Source: Magnetococcales bacterium (GTDB lineage Bacteria > Pseudomonadota > Magnetococcia > Magnetococcales > UBA8363). Taken from it: DNA of 38,020 nt. Made by a program: the position numbers and the translations under genes. Under the pieces are notes generated by a model. It made no database searches, was not told where the DNA came from, and saw only the letters and a list, made by a program, of their open reading frames with translations. Location: positions 1 through 38,020 of the forward strand of contig JADFZF010000009.1 in NCBI GenBank assembly GCA_015232645.1, read 5' to 3'. Of this stretch, positions 22,344-32,201 are shown in pieces. Each line of letters begins with the position of its first letter. Within the stretch, counting starts at the first letter, position 1.

Positions 22344-23012
22344 ATGGATAGAAAGACGACAAATTTCAAAACCGCCTGGGTGAGATGGCTGGCCGTCTGG
22401 GCCATCGGTTTCGCTGGGATCGACTCAACGCCTCTGGCCTGGGGAGAACAGGCGTTTGTTTCATTGCTTCGTGGTGGCGCGGGGAGCGACGAACGTCTTC
22501 AGATGATCCTCGGACAGGCATTAATCGCTGTGGATGGTTGGAACCCGGACCAACATCCAGGTGGTTTGCAGGGCAATGTGGAAGGTTTGATTCGCGCGGC
22601 CAATCAAGGGGACGGACTGGCGGCTTTGAATCTGGTGGTGCTGTATCAATCCGGGGGGTGGGTCGCCAAAGATGGGCACCGGGCTTTTCACTGGTTGCAA
22701 AAAATCGTTTCGGGTTCCAATGTCTCCGGTTTGACTCCAGACCTCCTGACCTGGGTCCGACTCAAGGTAGGGTTGGCCTATCTCGAAGGAGAGGGGGTGG
22801 CTCAAGACCGGGCCATGGCCCGCCACTGGTTACAAATGGCTGCCGACTCCGGTTCGGCTTACGCCGAATTCACCTTGGGACAAATGGACCTGTCGGATGC
22901 GGGTGGCGATGCAGGCTCGGCCAGAAAACGGTTTCAACACGCCGCATCGTTGGGATTCATTCCAGCCCAGGAGGCCTTGAAACGGACCGCTCCCATGTCG
23001 TCCCACCGTTAA
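22344..23012 (+). CDS. Secreted Sel1-repeat protein
   Basis: This encodes 222 residues. The N-terminus has a basic start and a hydrophobic stretch (WLAVWAIGFAGIDSTPLAWG) typical of a signal peptide. At least three Sel1-like (TPR-related) units follow: ALNLVVLYQSGGWVAKDGHR with FHWLQKIV, then VGLAYLEGEGVAQDRAMARH with WLQMAADSG, and a last partial unit ending FQHAASLGFIPAQEAL. Sel1 repeats make solenoid scaffolds for protein binding; in envelope contexts they often help septal or cell-wall complexes. The start ATG 22344 has GGATGG a few bases upstream. It is the only plus-strand gene between the IS region and 36 kb, and it is divergent from the ZorAB-like run. Substrate or partner is unknown. 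Confidence 0.8.
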   Translation: MDRKTTNFKTAWVRWLAVWAIGFAGIDSTPLAWGEQAFVSLLRGGAGSDERLQMILGQALIAVDGWNPDQHPGGLQGNVEGLIRAANQGDGLAALNLVVLYQSGGWVAKDGHRAFHWLQKIVSGSNVSGLTPDLLTWVRLKVGLAYLEGEGVAQDRAMARHWLQMAADSGSAYAEFTLGQMDLSDAGGDAGSARKRFQHAASLGFIPAQEALKRTAPMSSHR

Positions 23013-23143
23013 CTGTTTTTCCATGGGGCCTTATTCCATTTTCGTTTCAATCAATCAGTCAGAAAATCGGCCATCCAAGGACAAAGAACACCTTGTTGTC
23101 CAGGTTAATACACTTTGGATGATGCCTTCTTTCCCGCAAGCAT

Positions 23144-23617
23144 TCAAAACCTCCACCCCAAAAACATCACCTGCTCACGCATACAAGGATACGCCAACCC
23201 ATCCTCTTGAGCCAGAATTCGATAATAAGACTGGTCGGCCCATTTCAGGTCGAGAAACTCCCGAGTCCGACAAACCGGATCGCCGTGCCATTGGCTGCTG
23301 GCGTACAATAGGCTGACATGGGGATGTTCCAGATGGAGCATGGGTTGGACCAGAATCCTTTCCCAGGAAAGCAATTGCATTCCGGTCTCTTCCCGTACCT
23401 CGCGGCACAAGGCCGCTTCCGGGTCCTCGCCCTGATCCATATATCCCCCGGGGAATGACCATTTTTTCCAACGGTGGTCGCGATAGGCCAACTGTCCCAA
23501 CAAGATACGCTCGTTACCCTTCTGACCGTCCTGCAGGTCCACAAGGATGACATGAGTTGATACCGTGGCCAGAAGCCGCTCCGTTTTCTTACGAGAGGCA
23601 TCATGACTTAGAGACAT
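23144..23617 (-). CDS. Nudix hydrolase
   Basis: This encodes 157 residues. A complete Nudix box occupies residues 58-80: G(x5)E(x7)REVREETGM, read as GYMDQGE, DPEAALC and REVREETGM, preceded by the KWSFPGG strand. These residues bind Mg2+ and cleave nucleoside diphosphates linked to another moiety. The N-terminus (TVSTHVILVDLQDGQ) starts the fold, and the C-terminal part (residues 90-157) should set substrate choice, which cannot be read from the sequence. It starts 8 bases after the stop of the L,D-transpeptidase gene, so it is the third gene of that operon. Its ribosome site is weak, consistent with translational coupling. A housecleaning role, or turnover of a nucleotide-sugar, is possible but unproven. 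Confidence 0.9.
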   Translation of the reverse strand: MSLSHDASRKKTERLLATVSTHVILVDLQDGQKGNERILLGQLAYRDHRWKKWSFPGGYMDQGEDPEAALCREVREETGMQLLSWERILVQPMLHLEHPHVSLLYASSQWHGDPVCRTREFLDLKWADQSYYRILAQEDGLAYPCMREQVMFLGWRF

Positions 23618-23625
23618 AAATAATA

Positions 23626-24789
23626 CTATCCATTGGGTTCAAAAATTATTTTCCAATCGGAACGATTCTCAAAACGCCAAAACTGTGTGATCGTAAAGCC
23701 CCTGCCCGCTGCTCCAGGGACTGGCTTACCCCCCCACAAAATGACCATCATCTTCTCTGCCCCAGGATAACTCAAAACAGCAGGGTCCATCAATTCCACT
23801 CCGCCCTCTTCCAGATGGTTCCAGAAAACGTCATCCAGATGCCCGGTCTTATAATCCTTGGAATAGTGACGCAATATATCCTCCCCCTGCAACCGGATCA
23901 GATCGGCACGCCACAATTCGATACGCTGGAGCAGGAGTTCACGCCGATGCCACCATTCATCGGGTGACAACCAGTCGATGTGTTCGGTAACGATGACCGG
24001 ATCATCCACGGTCATCGTGCGATCCAGGGTTTTGAAATCGGGATTGGTCAAGACGATGCAACCATCGCTGGCCCTGGGGGGGCGGCTGTAGGTATCCATG
24101 GGGGTACCATGCAACCAAATCCCTTTTCCGGTACGGTGGTTTAGCTGATCCCAAGGGTTGGGATAGTCCAGGGGCAAGGCTCCTGCACCATAAAATGGCG
24201 GCAAGGTTTTGCCACCCAGACGGCCGGTAATGTGGTACAAACCTATGGGAGTCTTTTTATCACCCTGTAGCTCCTTTCCCCCCCCCTCCTTGCCGATGGT
24301 GATGTAAAAATCGGCCAGTTTGTCGGGAACACTTTCCAGATTTTGAAACAGATAAAGGCGGGAACGCGACAGGTCCACAAGCAAGGCGTGGTGATAGCGG
24401 CTGGGAAGGCGCAGCAGTTCTCCCGGCAGATAATCCTGTTCCGGGGGATGTTCACGCGCCAGACGTGCCTTGGCCTCAGCCAGAAGGTCAGCCACCTCTT
24501 TGTCATTGTTGACAATCCCGGCGCCAAACCGGGTCAGGCTGCCGGCCTTGGCCGAGTACAGGTCACCCAGGACCGCTTGAGCCAATCGAAAATCGGGCTG
24601 TTGCGCCACCAGGGTACGAATTTCAATCTCCGCTTCCCGCAGCCGGTTCTGACCGATAAGATCCAGGCTTTGCACCAATAATCTTTCAATCTTATCGCTG
24701 CCACCCGTTTCCACGCCCAAGACCTCAAGGACTGGAGACAGGGCGAAAACGGCGAAAAAAACAGCCAAAACAACCCGTAACAGGGTCAT
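23626..24789 (-). CDS. Periplasmic L,D-transpeptidase of the Cds6/YafK type with NTF2-like tail
   Basis: This encodes 387 residues from ATG 24789 (MTLLRVVLAVFFAVFALSP, a signal peptide). The longer frame to 24837 would overlap the upstream gene and lacks a signal sequence at its start. After a short helical region, the YkuD catalytic domain spans about residues 130-265. It has HGTP (His227) and the active-site motif RPPRASDGCIVL with Cys244; the SDGC form is typical of this subfamily. The C-terminal region (about 270-387, with LRHYSKDY, WRFENRSDWKIIFEPNG) looks like the NTF2-like domain of Cds6 proteins. The enzyme should form or exchange 3-3 cross-links, or attach proteins to peptidoglycan. 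It starts 8 bases after the TPR gene, which carries a similar C-terminal domain. Confidence 0.88.
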   Translation of the reverse strand: MTLLRVVLAVFFAVFALSPVLEVLGVETGGSDKIERLLVQSLDLIGQNRLREAEIEIRTLVAQQPDFRLAQAVLGDLYSAKAGSLTRFGAGIVNNDKEVADLLAEAKARLAREHPPEQDYLPGELLRLPSRYHHALLVDLSRSRLYLFQNLESVPDKLADFYITIGKEGGGKELQGDKKTPIGLYHITGRLGGKTLPPFYGAGALPLDYPNPWDQLNHRTGKGIWLHGTPMDTYSRPPRASDGCIVLTNPDFKTLDRTMTVDDPVIVTEHIDWLSPDEWWHRRELLLQRIELWRADLIRLQGEDILRHYSKDYKTGHLDDVFWNHLEEGGVELMDPAVLSYPGAEKMMVILWGGKPVPGAAGRGFTITQFWRFENRSDWKIIFEPNG

Positions 24790-24796
24790 CCGGGTA

Positions 24797-25792
24797 TCAC
24801 TTGGTGGAACTTTCCCGCAATATTTTCCATCGGCCATCTTCGAGAACCATGGAAAGGGTTTTCCGGACTTTGTCCGAATACGTCGGCGACCAATAGTCCT
24901 GCTTGAATACCGCCTGGGCCCGCAACGGATTGAAAATCGTCACTCTCAGGCCGGACAGGTTGACACGAATGGAGGCCGTTTGTTCAACTGTCTGTTTGCG
25001 CGAAGCTTCCCAGGCGGCCCGGTTGGGAAACGGCGCCGGGGCCTTGAACCTGGAAGAATAGGCATCAAGATAGCCGCGAGCATTTTTGTCGGCCCAATCC
25101 TTGGCCCATTGGTTGATACTGCGTTCGATCTCATCCTTGACATCGCTGCCGGAACGGGGAGCCGAGGCGGGTTGCGACGGATGCACCGGCTCCACAGCCG
25201 CTACGTTGGGCTGGGTACTGGTCAGGGCCCCTTTCCCGGCACTGGTCCCACTGGCCGACGCCGTGGAAGCATCCCCACCTTGCAAGGCGAAAAGCTTACG
25301 GATCATATCCAGTTTGGTTTGCGCCCCGCGGTTTTGGGAATCCAGGGCCAGAGCCTTGCTGTAGGCCTGGGAAGCCATCTTGGAATAGATATCGCCGAGA
25401 TTCTCATGCGCCGTGGCATAACTGGGGTGGGTCTGAATCGCCTTCTTCAGGGATTCACTGGCCTCCTCATACAAACCCTTTTCAGCATACAAAACCGCCA
25501 GATTATTATAGGGCTCGGGGAGGCTGGGATGATCGACGCTTAGTGCTTTGAAAACGGCAATGGCCTCTTCGGGCCGTTTTTGCTCCGTCAGGATCAACCC
25601 CTTGAGAAACCGGCCCTGAGCATCCTTGGGATTCTTCTGTAAATAACCATCCAACCGGGTCATGGCCTCGGGAAACCGTTTTTGATCGGCAAGGGCATAG
25701 ATTTCGTCGATTTCCGTAGCGGCCCAGGCCAACGATGCCAGCCCCAACCATAACAAGAGACTCACTGAGATACAGGCCGTACGACGCATCAT
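24797..25792 (-). CDS. Secreted TPR protein with Cds6-like C-terminal domain
   Basis: This encodes 331 residues. A signal peptide (CISVSLLLWLGLASLAWA) is followed by about four tetratricopeptide repeats at residues 27-165, for example RFPEAMTRLDGYLQKNPKDA, PEPYNNLAVLYAEKGLYEEA and YATAHENLGDIYSK. A Ser/Ala/Pro linker follows. The last 105 residues (INQWAKDWADKNARGYLDAY, then VFKQDYWSPTYSDKVRKTL and DGRWKILRE) match the NTF2-like domain found at the end of Cds6 L,D-transpeptidases. The next gene is such a transpeptidase, so this protein is likely its periplasmic partner or scaffold. ATG 25792 is followed by a second ATG (25789); AGGA lies 9 bases upstream. It is the first gene of a three-gene operon with the transpeptidase and the Nudix hydrolase. 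Confidence 0.85.
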   Translation of the reverse strand: MMRRTACISVSLLLWLGLASLAWAATEIDEIYALADQKRFPEAMTRLDGYLQKNPKDAQGRFLKGLILTEQKRPEEAIAVFKALSVDHPSLPEPYNNLAVLYAEKGLYEEASESLKKAIQTHPSYATAHENLGDIYSKMASQAYSKALALDSQNRGAQTKLDMIRKLFALQGGDASTASASGTSAGKGALTSTQPNVAAVEPVHPSQPASAPRSGSDVKDEIERSINQWAKDWADKNARGYLDAYSSRFKAPAPFPNRAAWEASRKQTVEQTASIRVNLSGLRVTIFNPLRAQAVFKQDYWSPTYSDKVRKTLSMVLEDGRWKILRESSTK

Positions 25793-26019
25793 GAATGCTC
25801 ATCCTGTTGTGGAAGATTGACTACGTTGGGGCAAAAGGAATCTGCCCTCCAGACGGCTTCGCCCCGAACTCCATCCGTTGGTCGATACGCCTACAAAACC
25901 CAATCAACCTACGAAAATGCGCCTCGAAATTCCAGTTTTTTCTGTTATGCAATAACCGTACCGGCGTGCTGATGGCGGCCTCCGAGGTTGACGCTGCAAC
26001 CCTCCCAGTTCAATATGAA

Positions 26020-27030
26020 CTAATACTTCTTAGGCTGACCAAAAGCCCCTCCGGTGCGCCTGGACGGGGGTTTACGAACCGATTCGACAACAGGGATCTC
26101 GATCTCCTGGTCCCGGGTCGCGGTGGGAAGGTCCAGTTCGGGCCAAATCGCATCCAATCGTTCCAGCAACCTATCGATCTGATATTCTGGACTCTTCCTG
26201 GATATTTTGACCCCTCTCAGACCTGTAATCACAGCCACTTCCCCTTCGGTCAAACCCGCCTCCCGCATCTTGCCTATAGCTTCGGTACGCAAATCGTCAA
26301 AAACGATCCGCCGCAACCGGGCCGCGGACAGGACCTTTTTGAACACACGGTCCAGGGCATAGGGCTTGCGATCCCCGAAACGGCTCGGTTCACCATAAAA
26401 AAGCCATTCGGTATCCTCGGGCCGATCTTCCAAATGCATGGCGCGATCAAACAGCTTGACCGCCGTTTTGGTCAAGGGTACGCGCCGGGGATCATTCAAT
26501 TGAATCCTTGGCACGTGACACACCCTTTGGGACAGGTCCACATCCTGACATCTGAGCAACAAAATCTCGTTCTTGCGCAACCCGGTTTCGAGCACGATGC
26601 GTACCACCAAGCCCAGAATGGGGTTTCGATACTGGTCGCACGCCGCTACGAGTCGCAACCGCTCTCCGGGGGCCAACCCACCCGACCGCCCCATGGTCGA
26701 AACGTGTTCCACCAACGCATTGACGGGATTACCCAGAATAGGCAACTGCCAGATCGTCATGGCCACTCGAAAAAGGTCTCTGAGCAGCTCCAAATCCTTG
26801 CCGACCGTGATGGCACTGGCCTCCTTGAGGCGCAAGTCTCGATAACGCCCCACAACCAATGGAGTCATTTCCTCCAAAGTCCCCGGCTCCATGCGATCAA
26901 TGATGATCCGTGCCAAACGGACATCACGTTCGTAAGCCTGGGACGACTTCTTCCGGGAAAATTCCTCGATATAGCGGTTCAGTGCCTCTTCCAAGGTCAT
27001 CAATGTCGTCCCAGGGCGATCACTTTTCAT
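26020..27030 (-). CDS. Tyrosine recombinase/integrase with altered catalytic residues
   Basis: This encodes 336 residues from ATG 27030; ATG 27000 (MTLEEALNRY) is also plausible, with GGGA upstream. An N-terminal SAM-like core-binding domain (about residues 10-110) precedes a catalytic domain. The first catalytic Arg is Arg152 (ETGLRKNEILLLR), a Lys is at 188 (VPLTKTA), and the second Arg is Arg248. The usual HxLR box reads FDDLRTEAIGKM, so its His is Asp245, and the later GH motif reads TGLRG. Tyr283 (SPEYQIDR) is a candidate nucleophile. The protein belongs to the phage-integrase superfamily, but strand exchange may be weakened or it may belong to a divergent subfamily. No tRNA or obvious attachment site is seen beside it. 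Such genes are frequent in magnetosome islands. Confidence 0.85.
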   Translation of the reverse strand: MKSDRPGTTLMTLEEALNRYIEEFSRKKSSQAYERDVRLARIIIDRMEPGTLEEMTPLVVGRYRDLRLKEASAITVGKDLELLRDLFRVAMTIWQLPILGNPVNALVEHVSTMGRSGGLAPGERLRLVAACDQYRNPILGLVVRIVLETGLRKNEILLLRCQDVDLSQRVCHVPRIQLNDPRRVPLTKTAVKLFDRAMHLEDRPEDTEWLFYGEPSRFGDRKPYALDRVFKKVLSAARLRRIVFDDLRTEAIGKMREAGLTEGEVAVITGLRGVKISRKSPEYQIDRLLERLDAIWPELDLPTATRDQEIEIPVVESVRKPPSRRTGGAFGQPKKY

Positions 27031-27199
27031 GACCAAGCCGACAAAAATTTCGTCTACACGTCCGGGAATGGGTCCCTGATCCGTTCCGACAGCGCCAAAG
27101 TGCAGGAGAGATGAATAACTTCAACGCTTTGAATTAACGGTCACGTTTCTCGAATCCAATTGCCCCGATGATGAAAGCCATTCTTTCCACCGTATCCCC

Positions 27200-28405
27200 T
27201 CAAGCCACGGCCTCCGCGCCCGCCTCCACCAAAAATTTAACCGTGAAATAGAATCGGCTCCCCTTGCCCTCCTCGCTTTCCACGCCTATTTCCCCCCCCA
27301 TCAGAGGCACAAACCGCTTACAGATCGTCAATCCCAGTCCCAACCCCCCATGAGTTCGACGAAATGCCTGCTCCAGTTGAGTGAACTCCTGGAAAATAAG
27401 CTCTTGTTGTTCCTTGGGAATACCCACCCCCGTATCCTGAACCGCGAAAAGCACCTTTTCTTCGGTCCCTGTCCGGGATTGATGTTCCACCCGTACCACT
27501 ATCTCGCCTTGATTGGTAAAATTCACCGAATTTTTCAACAAATGGCGCAAAACCTGTTGCAATCTTCTGGCATCGCCCGTGACAACTTCCGCCAATCCCG
27601 GTTGAAAATCCATGCTCAGAGCCAACCCCTTCTGTTGCGCCAGGGGAAGAAAATCGTTGACCACATCGTCAACGAGCTGCTTCAGGTAGAAGGATTCCAG
27701 TTGCAATTGCACCTCACTCGCCTCGACCTTGGCCAACTCGATCATTTCATTGATCAAGTTCAACAACGACATGGATGCATGATTGATAATTTCAAGATAT
27801 TGTTCACGATCACTTTGAGGCAGGTCAGGCTCGCCGAGAAACGAAGAGAAACCGATGATGCTATTCAAGGGATTGCGTAATTCATCGCTGATGACCGCCA
27901 AAAATTCATTTTTTGCCCGAATCCCTTGTTCTGCTGCATCCTTGCGCGATTCGGCCACGTTCCTGGCCGCAATCAACTCCTGGGTCCTCTCCCTGACCAA
28001 TTCCTCCAACCGATCGCGATGGCGTTTCAATTCCAGATGCACCTCAATACGATGCTTGACGATGCTCGCATTGAAAGGTTTGGTGATGTAATCCACCGCC
28101 CCAAGCTTCAGCCCCTTGGTCTCATCGGCCACCTCCCGCTTGGCGGTCACGAAGATCACCGGTATATCCCGGGTCCCAGGATCCTCCTTAAGGGCGGCGC
28201 ACACCTCATAACCGTCCATTTCCGGCATCATGATGTCCAGAAGAATCAAATCGGGGGGCTTCTTGGAACGCGCCACTTTGAGGGCCTGGGGACCATTCAA
28301 GGCGATTGCACGTTCATAATCTTGTAATATATCCTTAAGAACATCGATGTTGGAACGTTGGTCATCGACGATGAGAATTCTTGCTGGAGTTTTATTCAGG
28401 GTCAT
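27200..28405 (-). CDS. Receiver-histidine-kinase-like protein lacking the phosphoacceptor His
   Basis: This encodes 401 residues. An N-terminal receiver domain (residues 8-122) has Asp14/Asp15, Asp57 (LILLDIMMPEMDG) and Lys109 (YITKPF), all intact. A coiled-coil linker joins it to a HisKA-type dimerisation helix at 160-220 and a GHKL ATPase domain at 265-395, with RHLLKNSVNFT, DTGVGIP and [13 protein letters not shown] intact. The H-box reads FLAVISDELRNPLNSIIGF: the expected His is Asp174 (codon GAT, one base from CAT). It therefore probably cannot autophosphorylate on His, and may act as a receiver-regulated ATP-binding partner, a phosphatase or a dimerisation partner of the upstream kinase. 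Its start overlaps the end of the 1157-residue kinase gene by 14 bases, so the two are translationally coupled. No membrane segment is present. Confidence 0.9.
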   Translation of the reverse strand: MTLNKTPARILIVDDQRSNIDVLKDILQDYERAIALNGPQALKVARSKKPPDLILLDIMMPEMDGYEVCAALKEDPGTRDIPVIFVTAKREVADETKGLKLGAVDYITKPFNASIVKHRIEVHLELKRHRDRLEELVRERTQELIAARNVAESRKDAAEQGIRAKNEFLAVISDELRNPLNSIIGFSSFLGEPDLPQSDREQYLEIINHASMSLLNLINEMIELAKVEASEVQLQLESFYLKQLVDDVVNDFLPLAQQKGLALSMDFQPGLAEVVTGDARRLQQVLRHLLKNSVNFTNQGEIVVRVEHQSRTGTEEKVLFAVQDTGVGIPKEQQELIFQEFTQLEQAFRRTHGGLGLGLTICKRFVPLMGGEIGVESEEGKGSRFYFTVKFLVEAGAEAVA

Positions 28406-31400
28406 GTCCGTGGCCTATTACGTCCCCAAGGTCGAGCTGTTGCACCAAAGATCGCAGAATGGTCATGGCCTTGTCAAAATTATAATCTTCAACTTCACCT
28501 TCAATGGATTTCAAATTTTTCCTGCACGGAGGGCTTGGCAGCAGCAAATGCAATTCTTGCAGACAATCGGACACCTCGATGCTGTTGGCATCCAGCAACT
28601 CCTCCAGGTTGCCCAAGGCCTCGGCAATCAACTTTTTATCACCCTGGGCCACACAGACTACTCCCGACTCCTCTTCCTGATCCTCTTCGGTGTCGTGGAG
28701 GACGATCGTTTCCAACCTTTTGATAGCCTCCAGAATCGGCTCCAATTCCCGCACCAGACGTTCCACCGGCTCGCTCCAATCCGTCACCTCCCCCGCCAGG
28801 CCGGACTCCAATTCCTGGGCCACCAATGACAGTCGATCCGCTCCGACATTTCCCGCCACCCCCACCATGGCATGGGCCAGCCGTGCCGCCTCCACCTTGT
28901 TGCCACTCTTCAAGGTCGTTCGCAGCTCTTCGGCCAAACGCAGATGTTCTTTGCGAAAACGCAACAAAATTCGGTAATACAGCTTGGTATTGCCGCCAAC
29001 TCTTTCCAGACCATCCTTGACGTTGATACCGGTAATTTCTGGCAGATCCACAGTCTCGCTCTTGAACCTGCTCGCCTCCGGCAACACCTTGAGCGGACCG
29101 ATCACCTTGGTAAGGACCCCATACATCCGCTCTGGACGTATCGGTTTGGCGATATGACCGTTCATCCCGATTTCCATACACCGCTTGCGTTCCGTCTCCA
29201 ACGCATGCGCCGTCATGGCGATGATCGGCAAATTTTTGAACCGATCATCATTGCGTAAAATGGTTGTGGCCTCAAAACCATCCATATCAGGCATCTGCAA
29301 ATCCATCAATACCGCGTCATAAGAAAAATGTTCGATCCGATCCAGGGCTTCACGGCCATTATTGGCAATTTCCACCGTTAACCCGACCCTCTCAAGCAAC
29401 TCACGCGCCACCTGTTGGTTGATGACATTGTCCTCCACCAACAGCACACGCGCGCCGCCAATGACATCGGCCGTTTCATAATCCTGAGCCAAAATCCGGG
29501 TGACACGTCGTTCATTCTTGGGCTGTTCCTTGCCAAACGCAATCGCAATGGCATGTACCAATCGACTGTTGGTGATGGGCTTGTCCAGACAGACATCAAT
29601 CCCCGCCTCCAGGCTCTCCTGTTTGACCTTGTCTTCGCCAAAAGAGGTCAGAAGAATAAATTTTGGCATTTTTGGCGGCGGCACCATCTGCCTTAGAGTT
29701 GCTAATATGTCTTTGACCACCGCGATGCCGTTCGATTCCTCTAGAGTCCAATCCACCAACAACAATTCGATGGGATCCTTGCCATAATTGGCATCACGCA
29801 ACAACGCCAACGTCTCGTCCACCGAACGAACTGCCTGCCCCTTGAGAGACAAACGTTCCAACATGGAAGGCAAAATTTCCAGAATCAGGCTGTTGTCGTC
29901 CAGAACCAAGACCCGCTTGCCAAACAAATCCCCAGCGACGGCCAATTTCTTACGTCGATTTTTTGCTGCAACCGAGGCCATAATATTGAAAGAAAACACA
30001 CTCCCTTGACCGGGGGTGCTAGTCACCCAAATGCGTCCGTCCATCCGCTCCACGAGACGTTTGCAGATCGTCAGGCCTAGGCCGGTACCACCATACTTGC
30101 GCGTCGTGGAACCATCCGCCTGAACGAAAGGACTGAACAGTTTCGACAATCGGTCCGGGTCGATCCCGATGCCGGTATCGCGAATCATGAAGGTGAGCTG
30201 AACTTTGTTATCCTCCTGCTCCTCAATGGCCGCATGGACTACAATCGTTCCAGAGTGGGTAAACTTGATGGCATTGCGAATCAGGTTGATCAACACCTGC
30301 TCGATGCGCAACACATCGCCAAACAATACCGAGTGATACTCCAGGGGCGGCAACAAAACCAATTCCAAACCCCGATCCGCCACTTGCTGGCTGAACAGAT
30401 CGGCCAACCGGTCAAACAGGTCGGATATGTCGAACCGAACAGGATCCAGATCCATCTGGCCCGCTTCAATCTTGGAGAAGTCAAGAATATCGTTGATGAT
30501 TCCCATCAAGGAATGCGAAGCGCTTCCCACCTTTTCCAGATAGTCGCGGATTTTTGGACTCAATTCATTCTTCAGGGCCAAATCAGTAAATCCCATGACC
30601 GCATTCATGGGCGTGCGAATCTCATGACTCATATTGGCGATGAATTCGCTTTTGGCCTTGTTGGCCGACTCGGCGGCCCGCAGTGTCTCTTCCAGCGAAC
30701 GCAGCAATTGCTTCCGATCGGTAATATCCTGCAAAAAGGCGGTAAACGTCAGGTCGTCCTTTTGTTGCACCGAGGTCAAGGCCACCTGCAGGTCGATGAT
30801 TTCACCATTGGAACGCTTGCCTGGAATTTCAAATCGCTTACGTAAACCAACACTCTGCCCATTGGAAATGGTTTCCACATGATCGGCCATCCCCCGCAGA
30901 TGTTTTTCCTTCAAATTATCGGGAACGATATAATTCGTCAGGTGCCCTCCAAAGACTTCCTTGAAGCTGTAGCCAAATAATTTTTCCGCCGCGGGATTGA
31001 AATCGAGAATATTGCCATTTTGATCGGTCGTGATGATGGCATCCAAGGCATTTTCCAAAAGCGACTGATGCCTTTTGACCATTTTCTCCAATTCCTGATG
31101 GCGTTCGATGATCTCTATGTTCTGGGTGACGCGGCAGAGCAATTCTTCATTTTCAAATGGCTTCACCAAAAAATCATTGGCTCCGGCCTTGATGAACTGG
31201 ACCGACAAATCCCCATCGGCCACCGACGACAAACCAATCACCGCCAACTCGTCGCGACCATGAAAGGCTCGAACCTTTTTCAATAATTGAATGCCATCCA
31301 GGCGTGGCATCTGATAATCGGTAATCACCAGATGTACCTGTTCCTTTTCCAATATTTCCAGAGCCTTCTGCCCATCCTCAGCCTGGAGCACCTGAAACCC

Positions 31401-31865
31401 GTAACGTCGAAGAAAATTGACCAGCATGAAGCGGACACTTCGGGAATCGTCCACCGCCAATACCCGAACCTGCTTGTTTTTGCGATAACGACGGATAAAA
31501 TAGATCACTGAATCGATGACACCGATGTTATCCTTGACAAAATAATCCAAAATTCCCTTGGCTAAAATACTGTCCTGCAGATCTTTTTTGTACATCCCGG
31601 TCAGTACGATGGCTGGAATCTCGCTCTTTTTGATCAGATCGACAATTTCACCATTGGGAGCGCCGGGAATGTATAAATCGAGAATGGCCAGCAGAAAGGG
31701 CTCTTTGGCCGCTTTGACAGCCTTGACGGCTTCGTCGTAACTTTTTGCAAGGATGACGGGGTGCGCCAGTTGTTGGCGAATGGTTCCCAAGAGCAGGGAG
31801 GCAAAGCTCCTGGAGTCTTCGACAACCAGCAGCGGTTCCAAGGATTCCTGGCTGAGATGAGGCAT
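28392..31865 (-). CDS. Multi-domain hybrid histidine kinase (REC-REC-PAS-HK-REC-REC-HPt)
   Basis: This encodes 1157 residues, apparently cytoplasmic. Domain order: receiver-like (residues 10-127, Asp63 in [10 protein letters not shown]), receiver (134-250, Asp183 in [11 protein letters not shown], Lys235), PAS (265-385, [20 protein letters not shown]), HisKA with intact His414 ([16 protein letters not shown]), ATPase ([25 protein letters not shown]), receiver (652-770, Asp705, Lys762), receiver (806-920, Asp855 in [13 protein letters not shown], Lys907) and HPt (about 945-1050, His998 in [11 protein letters not shown]). The HPt has Val where Lys usually follows the His by three residues. It should run an internal His-Asp-His phosphorelay with cytosolic input through the two N-terminal receivers. 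The next gene, a His-less REC-kinase, overlaps its end, which suggests a shared complex. No DNA-binding output is encoded here. Confidence 0.92.
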   Translation of the reverse strand: MPHLSQESLEPLLVVEDSRSFASLLLGTIRQQLAHPVILAKSYDEAVKAVKAAKEPFLLAILDLYIPGAPNGEIVDLIKKSEIPAIVLTGMYKKDLQDSILAKGILDYFVKDNIGVIDSVIYFIRRYRKNKQVRVLAVDDSRSVRFMLVNFLRRYGFQVLQAEDGQKALEILEKEQVHLVITDYQMPRLDGIQLLKKVRAFHGRDELAVIGLSSVADGDLSVQFIKAGANDFLVKPFENEELLCRVTQNIEIIERHQELEKMVKRHQSLLENALDAIITTDQNGNILDFNPAAEKLFGYSFKEVFGGHLTNYIVPDNLKEKHLRGMADHVETISNGQSVGLRKRFEIPGKRSNGEIIDLQVALTSVQQKDDLTFTAFLQDITDRKQLLRSLEETLRAAESANKAKSEFIANMSHEIRTPMNAVMGFTDLALKNELSPKIRDYLEKVGSASHSLMGIINDILDFSKIEAGQMDLDPVRFDISDLFDRLADLFSQQVADRGLELVLLPPLEYHSVLFGDVLRIEQVLINLIRNAIKFTHSGTIVVHAAIEEQEDNKVQLTFMIRDTGIGIDPDRLSKLFSPFVQADGSTTRKYGGTGLGLTICKRLVERMDGRIWVTSTPGQGSVFSFNIMASVAAKNRRKKLAVAGDLFGKRVLVLDDNSLILEILPSMLERLSLKGQAVRSVDETLALLRDANYGKDPIELLLVDWTLEESNGIAVVKDILATLRQMVPPPKMPKFILLTSFGEDKVKQESLEAGIDVCLDKPITNSRLVHAIAIAFGKEQPKNERRVTRILAQDYETADVIGGARVLLVEDNVINQQVARELLERVGLTVEIANNGREALDRIEHFSYDAVLMDLQMPDMDGFEATTILRNDDRFKNLPIIAMTAHALETERKRCMEIGMNGHIAKPIRPERMYGVLTKVIGPLKVLPEASRFKSETVDLPEITGINVKDGLERVGGNTKLYYRILLRFRKEHLRLAEELRTTLKSGNKVEAARLAHAMVGVAGNVGADRLSLVAQELESGLAGEVTDWSEPVERLVRELEPILEAIKRLETIVLHDTEEDQEEESGVVCVAQGDKKLIAEALGNLEELLDANSIEVSDCLQELHLLLPSPPCRKNLKSIEGEVEDYNFDKAMTILRSLVQQLDLGDVIGHGHDPE

Positions 31866-32201
31866 TATTGATTCCGAATGGCAACGACCGACGACCCAGT
31901 TTCGGGACCTTCCCCGCTACTGACCCTTGACACCCTACGCCAAAATACCTTTTTTTCCCAAAAGACACACTAAAAATAGCATGAACCGATTTCCAACGGC
32001 GCCTGTTCGATCATGACCGGTTGCCACTGCGCGCTCTACACGCTTCCCTAGACAAGGGGACTAGGCCGCAGGAGATTGACGGCTACACACCACCCCCCAT
32101 GGAATGGCTCCAACTGTCCTTCTCCCATCCGTCGCCTTGGCCACGGAGGAAACGAAGCTGCATGACAACTTGGTTGTAAAATTTCTGGGAAACCGGCTTA
32201 T
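31866..32201. other. Intergenic region before the hybrid kinase
   Basis: This 336-base stretch separates the hybrid kinase gene from the PEGA/SPOR gene upstream. It should hold the kinase promoter; a TGCTATTTT resembling an extended -10 lies on the minus strand near 31973-31981, without a clear -35. A small ACAAC/GTTGT dyad (32165-32177) follows the PEGA/SPOR stop codon but has no T-run. I see no open frame with coding character and no RNA gene. Confidence 0.4.

Noticed and set aside
25795-27114. Plus-strand open frame of 439 codons
   Set aside because: It runs antisense across the tyrosine recombinase, which has recognisable recombinase motifs; the plus frame has none.
32165-32177. Possible terminator after the PEGA/SPOR gene
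   Set aside because: The stem is only 5 base pairs and lacks a T-run on the minus strand.
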